NCBI RefSeq assembly: GCF_014212315.1
Contig: NZ_JACKXE010000001.1
Span: 3,410,001 to 3,474,000, forward strand
DNA length: 64,000 bases
Source of the DNA: Nocardioides luti
Lineage (GTDB): Bacteria > Actinomycetota > Actinomycetes > Propionibacteriales > Nocardioidaceae
Direction: 5' to 3'
Position numbers and translations under genes: made by a program. Below the pieces are notes generated by a model. It was not told the DNA's origin. It did no database searches and saw only the letters and a list, made by a program, of their open reading frames with translations. Shown here piece by piece: positions 51,226 to 59,990 of this stretch. Every line of letters begins with the position of its first letter. Position 1 is the first letter of the stretch.

Positions 51226-52197
51226 TCAGTCCAGGGTGAAGTAGTCGGGACCGGAGTAGCGACCGGTCGTCATCTTGGTGCGCTGCATGAGCAGGTCGTT
51301 GAGCAGCGTGGAGGCGCCGAAGCGGAACCAGTCCGGGTCGAGCCAGTCCTGGCCGGCGATCTCGTTGACCATGACGAGGTACTTGATCGCGTCCTTGGTC
51401 GAGCGGATCCCGCCCGCGGGCTTGACCCCGACCATCTGGCCGGTGGCCTCGCGGAAGTCGCGGACCGCCTCGAGCATCACGAGCGTGACGGGCAGGGTCG
51501 CGGCGGGCTGCACCTTGCCGGTCGAGGTCTTGATGAAGTGGCCGCCCGCCATCATGGCGAGCCAGCTGGCGCGGCGGACGTTGTCGTAGGTCTGCAGCTC
51601 GCCGGTCTCGAAGATGACCTTCAGGTGGGCCGCGCCGCAGGCCTCGCGGACGGCGACGATCTCGTCGTACACGTCCTTGTAGCGGCCCGAGAGGAACGCG
51701 CCGCGGTCGATGACCATGTCGATCTCGTCGGCGCCGGCCTCGACGGCGTCGCGGGTGTCGGCCAGCTTGATGTCGAGGGCCGCCCGGCCGCTCGGGAAGG
51801 CGGTCGCGACGGCGGCCACGTGCACGCCGCTGTCGCCCAGGACCTCCTTGGCGGTCGCCACCATGTCGGGGTAGACGCACACGGCGGCCGTCATCGGGCA
51901 CGAGGGGTCGGCCGGGTCGGGGTGCATCGCCTTGGCGGCGAGCGCGCGGACCTTGCCGTGGGTATCGGCGCCCTCGAGCGTCGTCAGGTCGACCATCCGG
52001 ATCGCGAGGTCGATCGCGAAGGCCTTCGCCGTCGTCTTGATCGAGCGTGTGCCGAGGCCGGCCGCGCGGGCCTCCGCGCCGACCTGGTCGACGCCGGGGA
52101 GGCCGTGGAGGAAGCGCCGCAGCGTGGCATCCGAACGAGTGATGTCCGTGAAGTCCGCCGCCGGCGCCGTTGCCGTGGTGGTGGGGGTGCTTGTCAC
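51226..52197 (-). CDS. deoC: Deoxyribose-phosphate aldolase
   Basis: A 323-aa class I aldolase that splits 2-deoxyribose-5-phosphate into glyceraldehyde-3-phosphate and acetaldehyde. The Schiff-base Lys is in HFIKTSTGKV and the second active-site Lys in GVKPAGGIRS; the Asp is in EIDMVIDRGAF. The protein is longer than the E. coli enzyme (about 260 aa) by an N-terminal helical extension, as in the eukaryote-like branch. GTG start at 52197. First gene of a leftward operon deoC - aldehyde dehydrogenase - truncated aldehyde dehydrogenase. Confidence 0.95.
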   Translation of the reverse strand: MTSTPTTTATAPAADFTDITRSDATLRRFLHGLPGVDQVGAEARAAGLGTRSIKTTAKAFAIDLAIRMVDLTTLEGADTHGKVRALAAKAMHPDPADPSCPMTAAVCVYPDMVATAKEVLGDSGVHVAAVATAFPSGRAALDIKLADTRDAVEAGADEIDMVIDRGAFLSGRYKDVYDEIVAVREACGAAHLKVIFETGELQTYDNVRRASWLAMMAGGHFIKTSTGKVQPAATLPVTLVMLEAVRDFREATGQMVGVKPAGGIRSTKDAIKYLVMVNEIAGQDWLDPDWFRFGASTLLNDLLMQRTKMTTGRYSGPDYFTLD

Positions 52198-52262
52198 CGA
52201 CCCAGCATAGGGTTGTCCGCGGATCGGGCGGGAATCGCCAGATCGGCACCCGAGGAGCGTTG

Positions 52263-52838
52263 ATGAGTGACGAGGCGGTCGAGCGTTTCAGGCCCACGAG
52301 CGGCAAGGTCCTGGGCATCCTGGCCCTCGTCCTGTCCGCCGCGGTCGTGGTGATCGGGATCGTCGACCGCGACCACGGCTTCCCCTTCCCGGTGGTCGCC
52401 GGAGCCCTCGTCTTCGGGGTCCTGGTGTGGTCCGCGATGCTCCGTCCCCGGGTCTGGGTGACCTCCGACCGGCTCGTGCTGCGCAACATGCTCGACGAGG
52501 TCTCGATCCCCCTCGCGGCGATCGAGCAGGTCGTCGTGCGCCAGGTCCTCGCCGTCGGAGCGGGGGAGAAGCGCTACGTCTCGCCCGCCGTCGGGAAGAG
52601 CTGGCGCAAGCTCCGCGCCGGCAAGGACCAGACCGCCGACCCGCTGCAGTCCTACCCGGACTTCGTCCAGGACCGGATCAGCCAGCTGGCCGAGGACGCG
52701 CGTGCCCAGGCCGGCGTGAAGCTGCTCTCCGACGAGCAGCTGGCGCTCGCTGCCGGCGTACGCCGTCGCTGGGCGTGGCCGGAGGTCGTGGCGCTCGGGG
52801 CGTCGATCGTGCTGTTCCTCGTCGCCGTGGTCGTCTGA
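52263..52838 (+). CDS. PH-domain-like membrane protein
   Basis: A 191-aa protein with two N-terminal helices (about 15-33 and 42-58), then a beta-rich segment typical of bacterial PH (bPH) domains: VWVTSDRLVLRNMLDEVSIPLAAIEQVVV. A charged helical region follows, then a final helix (about 171-190). Divergent from deoC with 65 bp between starts. Function unknown; it may be a membrane-associated scaffold. Confidence 0.72.
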   Translation: MSDEAVERFRPTSGKVLGILALVLSAAVVVIGIVDRDHGFPFPVVAGALVFGVLVWSAMLRPRVWVTSDRLVLRNMLDEVSIPLAAIEQVVVRQVLAVGAGEKRYVSPAVGKSWRKLRAGKDQTADPLQSYPDFVQDRISQLAEDARAQAGVKLLSDEQLALAAGVRRRWAWPEVVALGASIVLFLVAVVV

Positions 52839-52848
52839 GGCCGCCGCG

Positions 52849-53325
52849 ATGAGCGGGCTGGCGCTGCGTCCGATGACGGACGACGAGTACGCCGACTTCC
52901 TGGCGCGGCTCACCCGCGAGTACGCCGCCGAGCACACCGCCGCGGGCAACTGGCCGGCCGACGAGGCGCTCGAGCGGTCGCGCTCGGAGCTCGCGCAGCT
53001 GCTGCCGGACGGGCCCCGCACGACCGGGCACGACCTGCTGCTCGCGGTCGTGGACGACGAGGTCGTCGGCCACGTGTGGATCGACCACGGGGGCCGGCCG
53101 GGTGGCCGACGCGGCGCCTTCCTCTTCGACATCGAGCTCGTCGAGGCCGCCCGTGGCCGCGGCCTCGGACGGGCGCTGCTCGCCGCGACCGAGGCGCGGG
53201 TGCGGGAGGCGGGTGGCGACTCGCTCACGCTCAACGTCTTCGGCCACAACACGGTGGCCCGGCACCTCTACGAGACTGCCGGCTACGAGGTCGTCACCGA
53301 GAACCGTCGCAAGCAGCTCTCCTGA
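52849..53325 (+). CDS. GNAT family N-acetyltransferase
   Basis: A 158-aa single-domain GNAT. The acetyl-CoA site is in VEAARGRGLGRALLAATEARV, followed by NVFGHNTVARHLYETAGYEVVTENR, the classic second half of the fold. The N-terminus reads LRPMTDDEYADFLARLTREYAAE, similar to GNATs that sit with Nudix genes. Ten bases after the PH-like gene and 28 bp before a Nudix gene, so the three may be co-transcribed. Substrate unknown. Confidence 0.87.
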   Translation: MSGLALRPMTDDEYADFLARLTREYAAEHTAAGNWPADEALERSRSELAQLLPDGPRTTGHDLLLAVVDDEVVGHVWIDHGGRPGGRRGAFLFDIELVEAARGRGLGRALLAATEARVREAGGDSLTLNVFGHNTVARHLYETAGYEVVTENRRKQLS

Positions 53326-53353
53326 CCGCTCGGGGTGGGGCAGCATCGGCGTC

Positions 53354-53890
53354 GTGGAGACGCTGAGCAGCACCGAGAGGTTCGCCAACCCGTGGCTCGC
53401 CGTGCGGGAGGACGTCGTCCGGCTGCCCGACGGCGGCACCGGCACCCGGACCGTGGTGACCGGCCCCGACATCGCGCTGGTCGTCGCGCTCGACGGCGAC
53501 CGGGTGCACCTGGTCGAGCAGCACCGCCACCCGGTGGGCGGCCGGCGCTGGGAGCTGCCGTCCGGGTCCCTCGACGAGCGGGACGCCGACGCCGTCGCGG
53601 CGGCTGCCCGGGAGCTGCGCGAGGAGACCGGGCTGGTCGCCGGCACGCTCACCCCGCTCGGCACGCTCGAGATGTCGCCCAGCACGCTCGACCAGCGCTG
53701 CCGGGTGTTCCTGGCGACCGACCTCACCGCGGGCGCGCCGGCGCCGGACCCCGAGGAGCAGGACCTGCGGTCGGCGTGGTTCGCCCGCGCCGAGGTGGAG
53801 CAGATGGCGCGGGACGGTCGGCTCAGCGACGCGAAGTCGCTGGCGGCGTACGCCCTCCTGCTGCTGCACGAGCGCGCGACGCCGTCCTGA
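53354..53890 (+). CDS. Nudix hydrolase, ADP-ribose pyrophosphatase-like
   Basis: A 178-aa Nudix protein. WELPSGSLDERDADAVAAAA then RELREETGL is the Nudix box, with one extra residue between the Gly and the REL part compared with the consensus. The flanking ALVVALDGDRVHLVEQHRHPVGG and the late EEQDLRSAWF fit the ADP-ribose pyrophosphatase group that cleaves nucleoside diphosphate sugars. GTG at 53354 is chosen. It ends 9 bp before the convergent phosphomutase stop. Confidence 0.85.
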   Translation: METLSSTERFANPWLAVREDVVRLPDGGTGTRTVVTGPDIALVVALDGDRVHLVEQHRHPVGGRRWELPSGSLDERDADAVAAAARELREETGLVAGTLTPLGTLEMSPSTLDQRCRVFLATDLTAGAPAPDPEEQDLRSAWFARAEVEQMARDGRLSDAKSLAAYALLLLHERATPS

Positions 53891-53899
53891 CGACCCGGC

Positions 53900-55555
53900 T
53901 CAGATCCCGGCGGCGGCCTTGATCCCGCCGCGCAGGGCGTCCAGGCGACCCACGGCGGCGATCCGGGCGGCCTCGACGCCGTCCTCGGGGTGCACCGGGA
54001 CGACGACCTCGAGGTAGCACTTCAGCTTGGGCTCGGTGCCGCTCGGCCGCACGATCACGCGGGCGCCGTCCGCCAGGCGGTAGCGCAGGCCCTCCGTGGG
54101 CGGCAGGTCCGCCGAGCCCTCGGCCAGGTCGTCGACCCCCTCGACGGCCAGGCCACCGAGGGAGGTCGGCGGGGTGGCGCGCAGGCGCTGCATGGCCGCG
54201 GCGATCTCGCCGAGGTCGCTGACCCGCACGGAGAGCTGGTCGGTGGCGTGCAGCCCGTGCTCGCGCGCGATGTCGTCGAGGAGGTCGGTGAGCCCGCGAC
54301 CCTCGGCCTTCGCCGAGGCGGCCAGCTCGCAGAGCAGCAGCAGCGCGGAGACGCCGTCCTTGTCGCGCACGTGCTCGGGGTCGACGCAGTAGCCCAGCGC
54401 CTCCTCGTAGCCGAAGGCGAGGTTCTCGACGCGCCCGATCCACTTGAAGCCGGTGAGCGTCTCGACGTACGGCTGCCCGGCGGCGGCGGCCATCTTGCCG
54501 AGCAGCGACGAGGAGACGATCGAGGTGGCGTAGGTGCCCTGCTTGCCGGCCGCCAGGAGGTGCGCGGCGAGCAGTGCCCCCACCTCGTCGCCGCGCAGCA
54601 TCCGCCAGCCGTGCGGGCCGGGGACGGCGGCGGCGCACCGGTCGGCGTCGGGGTCGTTGGCCACGACCAGGTCGGCGCCCTGGGCGTCCGCGAGCGCCAT
54701 CGCGAGGTCCATCGCGCCGGGCTCCTCGGGGTTGGGGAAGGCCACGGTGGGGAAGTCGGGGTCGGGCTGCTCCTGCTGGCTGACCACGCGAGGGGCGTCG
54801 AAGCCAGCCGTCTCGAGCACCTGGACCACCGAGGCGCCGCCCACGCCGTGCAGAGGCGTGTAGACGATGTCGAGGTCGCGCGGGCCGTCGACGGCGAGGT
54901 CGGCGACGGTGTCGAGGTAGCGGTCGACGAGGTGCTCGTCCTGCACCGTGCCGGCCGGTCCGCGCGGCACGTCGGCCAGAGCGCCCACGGCGGCGATCGC
55001 CGCGGCGATCCCGGCGTCGGCGGGCGGCACGATCTGGCTGCCGTCGCCGAGGTAGACCTTGTAGCCGTTGTCCTCCGGTGGGTTGTGGCTCGCGGTCACC
55101 ATGACGCCCGCGACGCAGCCCAGCTCGCGGATCGCGAAGGCCAGCAGCGGGGTGGGCAGCGGGCGGGGGAGGACGTGGGCCTTGAAGCCGGCGCCGGTCA
55201 TCACCTCGGCGGTGTCGCGGGCGAAGACGTCGGAGTTGTGGCGGGCGTCGTACCCGATCACGACGGTGGCCTCGCGGGGCGCACCCTCGGCGCGGAGGTA
55301 CGCCGCCAGCCCAGCGGCCGCGCGCGTGACGACGACCCGGTTCATCCGGTTGGAGCCGGGTCCGAGGGCGCCGCGCAGGCCGGCCGTGCCGAACTCCAGC
55401 GTGCCGTCGAAGCGGTCGGCCAGGTCGGTGGCGTCCCCGCCGGCCTCGACCCCCTCGACGATCGCCTCCAGCTCGCTGCGGGTCTGCGGGTCGGGGTCCT
55501 CCGCGGCCCAGGCCCGCGCACGCTCCAGGAGGGCGGTCACGTCAGGTGTCGTCAT
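53900..55555 (-). CDS. Phospho-sugar mutase (phosphopentomutase/phosphomannomutase family)
   Basis: A 551-aa alpha-D-phosphohexomutase superfamily enzyme. The phosphoserine S156 is in VMVTASHNPPEDNGYK, the Mg site is DPDADRC, the sugar loop is EEALGYCVDP and the phosphate loop RPSGTEPK. The long form, with FGTAGLRGALGPGSNRMN at the start, is the PMM2/PGM2 type, which in several organisms interconverts ribose-1-phosphate and ribose-5-phosphate. With nucleoside phosphorylases nearby, a phosphopentomutase role is reasonable but not proven. ATG 55555 is preferred to GTG 55564. Confidence 0.92.
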   Translation of the reverse strand: MTTPDVTALLERARAWAAEDPDPQTRSELEAIVEGVEAGGDATDLADRFDGTLEFGTAGLRGALGPGSNRMNRVVVTRAAAGLAAYLRAEGAPREATVVIGYDARHNSDVFARDTAEVMTGAGFKAHVLPRPLPTPLLAFAIRELGCVAGVMVTASHNPPEDNGYKVYLGDGSQIVPPADAGIAAAIAAVGALADVPRGPAGTVQDEHLVDRYLDTVADLAVDGPRDLDIVYTPLHGVGGASVVQVLETAGFDAPRVVSQQEQPDPDFPTVAFPNPEEPGAMDLAMALADAQGADLVVANDPDADRCAAAVPGPHGWRMLRGDEVGALLAAHLLAAGKQGTYATSIVSSSLLGKMAAAAGQPYVETLTGFKWIGRVENLAFGYEEALGYCVDPEHVRDKDGVSALLLLCELAASAKAEGRGLTDLLDDIAREHGLHATDQLSVRVSDLGEIAAAMQRLRATPPTSLGGLAVEGVDDLAEGSADLPPTEGLRYRLADGARVIVRPSGTEPKLKCYLEVVVPVHPEDGVEAARIAAVGRLDALRGGIKAAAGI

Positions 55556-55610
55556 GGGCCGCACGTTAGTCCCTGCGCCGGGTGCGGCGAGAACCCGCCA
55601 TAGTGGGCGG

Positions 55611-56177
55611 GTGACCCCCTCCCTGCCGCCCCCGACCGACCGCGACCTCCCGCTCGGGGTGCTGGTCGCGGAGCTGGTCGCCCTGGTCGGCGAGCCGGCC
55701 GTGGTCCGGGTCTGTCTCGACCTGCTCGGGGGGGCCCGTCGCGAGGACCACGTCGACGAGCTGGGCTACCTCACCGGGCTCAGCTTCGCGCCGGGGGAGC
55801 CGACCCTGGACGAGTCCAGTTGGAAGCCCTACTGGACCCGGTCCTGGGGTGCGCGCGGGCTGCTGTACGCCTGGGAGGACAGCGCCGCCCCGGCCGTCGT
55901 CGTGGGTCTCGACGACGAGCACTGGCGGGTCGCCGAGACCTGCCTCAAGGTCGCGACGCGCCGGGAGCTGGGCGAGGCCGGCCCCGGTGCCGTGCGCTTG
56001 CTCGGGCACGAACTCGACCGGGTCCGTGCGCAGGCGCTGCGGACCCTGGGCGCAGCCGGCGACACCGAGCACGTCGAGGCCGTCCGGGCGCTGCTGCACG
56101 ACCCGCACCCCGACGTACGCCGTCAGGCCGGTCGGGCGCTGGAGCGGATGGGAGCGCGGCTCGACCTGCCCGCGTGA
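55611..56177 (+). CDS. HEAT-repeat-like protein
   Basis: A 188-aa protein. The N-terminal 120 residues are mixed helical (LVAELVALVGEPAVVRVCLD, then WKPYWTRSWGARGLLYAWED). The C-terminal 70 residues contain at least two HEAT-like helical repeats (VRAQALRTLGAAGDTEHVEA, VRALLHDPHPDVRRQAGRAL). Such repeats bind other proteins. Divergent from the phosphomutase gene with 55 bp between starts. GTG start is the first in frame with conserved-looking sequence. Partner unknown. Confidence 0.72.
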   Translation: MTPSLPPPTDRDLPLGVLVAELVALVGEPAVVRVCLDLLGGARREDHVDELGYLTGLSFAPGEPTLDESSWKPYWTRSWGARGLLYAWEDSAAPAVVVGLDDEHWRVAETCLKVATRRELGEAGPGAVRLLGHELDRVRAQALRTLGAAGDTEHVEAVRALLHDPHPDVRRQAGRALERMGARLDLPA

Positions 56178-56198
56178 GGCCCGGCTGAGCGCGGCGAG

Positions 56199-56603
56199 TC
56201 AGTCGCCGGTGCCGGGCTCGTCGTCGGTGGTGCCGTGGCCCCGGCCGTCGGTGTTGTCGACCTCGGCGCCCTCGGGACGGTTCTCGGGAGCCAGGCGGCG
56301 CTCGCGCTCCTCCTCGATCTCCTTGATCTCCTCGTCGGAGGGCGGGTTGTCGCGGAAGGCCTGCGCGGGGTCGGAGGTGCCGTCGGCACCCTCGCCGGAG
56401 TGGTCGCCCTTGACGAAGTCCGGCATGTTCTCGCCCGTGTTGTCGACCTCGGCACCCTCGGGCCGGTTGTCCGGGTCGAGGCGGCGCTCGCGCTCCTCCT
56501 CCACTTCCTGCTCCGTGGCGGCGTCCGCGCCGTCCTGCGTGTCGGTGCGCTCGTCGGTCTCCGTGGAGCGGTCCGTGGCGGTGTCGGTGTCGGGCGCGTT
56601 CAT
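56199..56603 (-). CDS. Acidic protein with an internal duplication
   Basis: A 134-aa, strongly charged, Cys-free protein with few hydrophobic residues, so probably disordered. A block of about 25 residues occurs twice: EEERERRLDPDNRPEGAEVD and EEERERRLAPENRPEGAEVD, each followed by an NT-rich end. The blocks are spaced by a linker with NMPDFVKGDHSGEGADG. AGGAGG lies eight bases before the ATG at 56603. I do not recognise the family. It stands alone between convergent and divergent neighbours. Confidence 0.72.
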   Translation of the reverse strand: MNAPDTDTATDRSTETDERTDTQDGADAATEQEVEEERERRLDPDNRPEGAEVDNTGENMPDFVKGDHSGEGADGTSDPAQAFRDNPPSDEEIKEIEEERERRLAPENRPEGAEVDNTDGRGHGTTDDEPGTGD

Positions 56604-56702
56604 GTACGACCTCCTCGATAGGCTCCGCGCCACGTTGCCACCGGCCTGCGACGTGGGTCACACCCGGAAGGGTGGTAGCCGTCGCAGGCCGGGGCGGTGG
56701 GC

Positions 56703-57698
56703 TCAGGTGTCGATCGAGCTCATGTCGCCGTACCGCGCGCCGGCGACCGCGTCGCGCGGGACCGCCCGCTCGAGCGCCGTGAGGTCGTCGGCGGAGAGCT
56801 CGACGGCGGTGGCGCCGACGTTCTCCTCGAGGTAGGTCACCCGCTTGGTGCCGGGGATCGGGGCGACGTCGTCGCCCTGGGCGAGCACCCACGCCAGCGC
56901 GAGCTGGCCCGGCGTGCAGCCGTGCTCGGTCGCGAGCGCCCGGACCTTCTCGACCAGCGCGAGGTTGGCGTCGAGGTTGTCGCCGGAGAAGCGGGGGAAG
57001 TACGCCGAGCGTCGCGAGTCGTGGTCGTCGAGGGCGTCCGGGCTGGTGATCGCGCCGGTCAGGATGCCGCGGCCCAGGGGCGAGTACGGCACCAGGCCGA
57101 TGCCGAGCTCGCGGATCGTCGCGAGGATCTCGTCCTCGAGGTCGCGCGTGAAGAGGGAGTACTCCGTCTGCAGAGCGGTGATCGGGTGCGTGGCGTGCGC
57201 GCGGCGGATCGTGGCGGCCGAGGCCTCGGAGAGCCCGAGGTGGCGGACCTTGCCGGCCTCGACCAGCCCGGCCATCGCGCCGACGGTCTCCTCGATCGGG
57301 ACGGACTGGTCGACGCGGTGCTGGTAGTAGAGGTCGAGGTGGTCGACCCCGAGCCGCTGGAGCGAGGCGTCGCAGGCGGCCACGACGTACTCCGGACTGC
57401 CGTTGATGCCGACCCGGGTGCCGTCGGGCAGCCGCTCGTTGCCGAACTTGGTGGCGAGCTGGACCTCGTCGCGGCGGTCGGCGATGGCCTGGCCGACGAG
57501 GCGCTCGTTGGTGAAGGGGCCGTACATGTCGGCGGTGTCGAGGAAGGTGACGCCCAGGTCCAGCGCGCGCTGGATGGTCGCGATGCCGGTGGCCTCGTCG
57601 CCGGTGCCGTAGAACTCCGACATGCCCATGCAGCCGAGGCCGAGCGCGGAGACGGTGAGGGGGGAGGTGGTGCCGAGGGTGCGTTGCTGAAGGCTCAT
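56703..57698 (-). CDS. Aldo/keto reductase
   Basis: A 331-aa NADPH-dependent oxidoreductase of the AKR13-like group. The catalytic tetrad is D54, Y59 (FLDTADMYG), K84 (LATKFGN) and H127 (YYQHRVD). The C-terminal cofactor site has [17 protein letters not shown]. The start ATG 57698 follows a palindromic element with a -35-like TTGACC, and the predicted transcription start is at the ATG. The MerR gene ends 9 bp upstream, on the same strand. Likely induced by that regulator. Substrate aldehyde unknown. Confidence 0.92.
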   Translation of the reverse strand: MSLQQRTLGTTSPLTVSALGLGCMGMSEFYGTGDEATGIATIQRALDLGVTFLDTADMYGPFTNERLVGQAIADRRDEVQLATKFGNERLPDGTRVGINGSPEYVVAACDASLQRLGVDHLDLYYQHRVDQSVPIEETVGAMAGLVEAGKVRHLGLSEASAATIRRAHATHPITALQTEYSLFTRDLEDEILATIRELGIGLVPYSPLGRGILTGAITSPDALDDHDSRRSAYFPRFSGDNLDANLALVEKVRALATEHGCTPGQLALAWVLAQGDDVAPIPGTKRVTYLEENVGATAVELSADDLTALERAVPRDAVAGARYGDMSSIDT

Positions 57699-57706
57699 GC
57701 CCCCAC

Positions 57707-58117
57707 TCAAACGCTTGGAGCGCGCTCCAGGTCAAGGCCCTCGCGCAGCACCTTGTCCTCGTAGATGCCGATCTTCTTGTCGATCGCGCCCAGGTGCTCC
57801 TGGACCTCCGCCAGCTGGGCGAGGACGTGCTGGCGGTGCAGGCGCAGGAAGTCGAGGCGGGAGGCCTCGGTGCCCTCGCCCTGGCGGACCAGGTCGCCGT
57901 AGCGGCGCACGTCGCGGATCGGCATCCCGGTCGCGCGCAGGCAGGTGACCATGTGGATCCAGCGCAGGTCGGAGTCGGAGTAGCGCCGGTGCCCGGTCGC
58001 GGACCGGCCGACGGCCTCGAGCATCAGCCCGTCGCGCTCGTAGTAGCGCAGCGTGTCGGCGCTCAGGCCGGTCCGCTCGGCGGCCTCGGCGATGCTCAGT
58101 CCGGTCGTGGGGCTCAT
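57707..58117 (-). CDS. MerR family transcriptional regulator
   Basis: A 136-aa regulator with the N-terminal winged helix ([20 protein letters not shown] then [19 protein letters not shown]), the dimerisation coiled coil (about 85-120, [19 protein letters not shown]) and no metal-binding Cys. That profile fits the MerR group linked to aldehyde or electrophile stress. An operator copy lies upstream of its own ATG and another upstream of the aldo/keto reductase, indicating autoregulation and control of that neighbour. The ATG sits at the predicted transcription start, so the mRNA may be leaderless. Confidence 0.92.
   Translation of the reverse strand: MSPTTGLSIAEAAERTGLSADTLRYYERDGLMLEAVGRSATGHRRYSDSDLRWIHMVTCLRATGMPIRDVRRYGDLVRQGEGTEASRLDFLRLHRQHVLAQLAEVQEHLGAIDKKIGIYEDKVLREGLDLERAPSV
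57716..57735 (-). promoter_or_regulatory. MerR-type operator/promoter of the aldo/keto reductase
   Basis: On the minus strand it reads TTGACCTGGAGCGCGCTCCA: a -35 hexamer followed by a 14-bp perfect palindrome (TGGAGCGCGCTCCA, 57716-57729) lying in the spacer, the geometry of MerR-activated promoters with a 19-bp spacer. The -10 (TTGAGT, 57710-57705) is poor, as expected for an activated promoter. It overlaps the 3' end of the MerR gene. Confidence 0.65.
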
Positions 58118-58132
58118 CGCGCCAGTGTGACT

Positions 58133-58154
58133 CCTGGAGTGCGCTCCAGGTCAA
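58133..58154 (-). promoter_or_regulatory. MerR-type operator/promoter of the merR gene
   Basis: On the minus strand it reads TTGACCTGGAGCGCACTCCA, identical to the aldo/keto reductase operator except for one base, with 7-bp arms CCTGGAG/CTCCAGG (58133-58150). The -35 is 58154-58149. With a 19-bp spacer, the transcription start would fall at the ATG 58117. Confidence 0.65.
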
Positions 58155-58199
58155 CCGGGTCCGTGGGTGCCGCGGCCGCGGTCGCGGCCGCGTCTCGCG

Positions 58200-58997
58200 T
58201 CAGGAGCGGTCGAGGGCCGGTCGCTCGAACGTCGCGGTGGCGTAGGGGCCGCCGACGTGGGTCGCCTCGGCCTCGTCCTGCTCGCGGGGCGCCAGCCGGT
58301 CGGCGTACGTCGCGGCGTCGTCCTGCGGCTCGTAGCCCAGCGCGCGGCCGGGCTCGAGGTCCCACCAGGCGTCGCTGTTGGCGGAGATGCCGTAGAGGAC
58401 CGCGAAGCCGGGGGCCGTCGCGGTGAGCGCGGCGTGCACCATCCGGACGCAGTCGTCGGGGGAGAGCCAGGTCGCGAGGTTGCGGACGGTCTCGGGCTCG
58501 GGGAGGAACGAGCCGATCCGGCAGGAGACCGCGTCGAGGCCGTGGCGGTCGGCGTACAGGCTCATCAGCGCCTCGGCCGCGACCTTGCTGACGCCGTAGT
58601 AGGTGTCGGGGCGGGGGCGTACGTCGGTGCCGAGCAGCTCGGAGCGCGGGGTGCGACCGACCGCGTGGTTGGAGCCGCCGTACACGAAGCGCGTCACGTC
58701 GTGCTCGACCATGGCATCCAGCAGCGCGGCCGTGGTGACGACGTGCGAGGTGAGCGAGTCCGGCAGGCTGGCCTCGCCGGGGTGCCCGGCCATGTGGACG
58801 ACCGCGTCGAGCGACTCCTCGGCGAAGACGGCGGCGACGGCGTCGGGGTCGGCGCAGTCCGCGACGTGCCACGGCAGGTCGTAGCCGTTCGGCGCGGGGA
58901 CGCGGTCGAGGCCGACGATCGTGTGGCCGCGGTCGGTGAGGCCGTCGACGAGGACCCGGCCGATGGCGCCGGCAGCGCCGGTGACGAGGACGCGCAC
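58200..58997 (-). CDS. NAD-dependent epimerase/dehydratase, uronate dehydrogenase-like
   Basis: A 265-aa extended short-chain dehydrogenase. The NAD loop is VTGAAGAIGRVLVDGL and the catalytic Tyr-x3-Lys is Y134-GVS-K138, preceded by YGGSNHAVGRTP. That SNHxxG segment and the RPDTYYGVSK context resemble uronate dehydrogenases, which oxidise glucuronate or galacturonate to the lactone. GTG start one base after the stop of purine nucleoside phosphorylase, so the two are co-transcribed; a metabolic link is not obvious. Confidence 0.85.
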   Translation of the reverse strand: MRVLVTGAAGAIGRVLVDGLTDRGHTIVGLDRVPAPNGYDLPWHVADCADPDAVAAVFAEESLDAVVHMAGHPGEASLPDSLTSHVVTTAALLDAMVEHDVTRFVYGGSNHAVGRTPRSELLGTDVRPRPDTYYGVSKVAAEALMSLYADRHGLDAVSCRIGSFLPEPETVRNLATWLSPDDCVRMVHAALTATAPGFAVLYGISANSDAWWDLEPGRALGYEPQDDAATYADRLAPREQDEAEATHVGGPYATATFERPALDRS

Positions 58998-58998
58998 G

Positions 58999-59802
58999 TC
59001 AGATCCTCGGAACGATCTGGCCGAGCAGGTCGCCCATCCGGGAGGCGGCGGCCTTGCCGGCCGCGAGCACCTCCGCGTGGTCGAGCGGCTCGCCGCTGAT
59101 GCCGGCGGCGAGGTTGGTGACCAGGCTGATCCCGAGCACCTCCAGACCGGCCTCGCGGGCCGCGATCGCCTCGAGCGTGGTGCTCATGCCGACCAGGTGG
59201 CCGCCGATGGCGCGCACCATGCCGATCTCGGCCGGGGTCTCGTAGTGCGGGCCGGGGAACTGCACGTAGACGCCCTCGTCGAGGCTGCTGTCGACCTCGC
59301 GGCACATCGTGCGCAGGCGGCTGGAGTAGAGGTCGGTGAGGTCGACGAAGTTCGCGCCCTCGATCGGGCTCCGCCCCGTCAGGTTGATGTGGTCGCTGAT
59401 CAGCACCGGCGTCCCGGGCTGCCACGTCTCCTTGAGGCCGCCGCACCCGTTCGTGAGCACGATCGCGCGGCACCCGGCGGCTGCCGCCGTACGGACCGGG
59501 TGCACGACCGCCCGCACGCCCTTGCCCTCGTAGTAGTGGGTGCGGCTGAGGAAGACGAGCAGGTTCCGCTCGCCCGCGCGGATGCTGCGGATCTTGCCGC
59601 TGTGGCCCACGACCGCCGCCGCGTTGAAGCCCGGCAGGTCCGTCGTGTCGATCTCCGCGGTCGCCTCGCCCAGCGCATCCACCGCCGGCAGCCACCCCGA
59701 CCCCAGCACCAGGGCCACGTCGTGGCGCTCGACGCCGGTCAGCTCGGCGAGTCGGGTGGCGGCCTGCTGGGCCAGGTCCTGCGGGGTGGTCTCGTCGGTC
59801 AC
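58999..59802 (-). CDS. Purine nucleoside phosphorylase, trimeric type
   Basis: A 267-aa class I-like trimeric phosphorylase that cleaves inosine, guanosine and deoxy forms to base and (deoxy)ribose-1-phosphate. Phosphate-site GSGW near residue 35, the purine-site stretch VLTNGCGGL and YVQFPGPHYETPAEI, and MSTTLEAIAAREAGLEVLG are typical. GTG start at 59802. It completes the purine branch with adenosine deaminase and supplies pentose-1-phosphate for the phosphomutase. Confidence 0.94.
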   Translation of the reverse strand: MTDETTPQDLAQQAATRLAELTGVERHDVALVLGSGWLPAVDALGEATAEIDTTDLPGFNAAAVVGHSGKIRSIRAGERNLLVFLSRTHYYEGKGVRAVVHPVRTAAAAGCRAIVLTNGCGGLKETWQPGTPVLISDHINLTGRSPIEGANFVDLTDLYSSRLRTMCREVDSSLDEGVYVQFPGPHYETPAEIGMVRAIGGHLVGMSTTLEAIAAREAGLEVLGISLVTNLAAGISGEPLDHAEVLAAGKAAASRMGDLLGQIVPRI

Positions 59803-59839
59803 GCGGAAAGCCTAGTGCGGTGGGTGGGGGGTGTCGGAA

Positions 59840-59906
59840 TCCCCGGATATCCGGGGAAGTTGGCGCTTTCCGGGTGTTGCAACACCCGGAAAGTGACAGG
59901 TTCCCC
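59840..59906. repeat. Compound palindromic element, copy 1
   Basis: Two perfect palindromes lie side by side: an 18-bp one (TCCCCGGATATCCGGGGA, 59840-59857) and a 28-bp one (half CTTTCCGGGTGTTG, 59866-59893), followed by a diverged TGACAGGTTCCCC. The same two occur at 61535-61601 in the opposite order, so the copies are inverted relative to each other. Here it lies in front of the AbiEi-like gene and behind the phosphorylase start. Confidence 0.82.
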
Positions 59907-59990
59907 CGGTCAGTCCGCGCAGCGCCCGACGTTTTCCACAGATTCGGGATCGGCTGCGTGCCGGCGCTGCGGCCCGGGCATCTCACCTCC

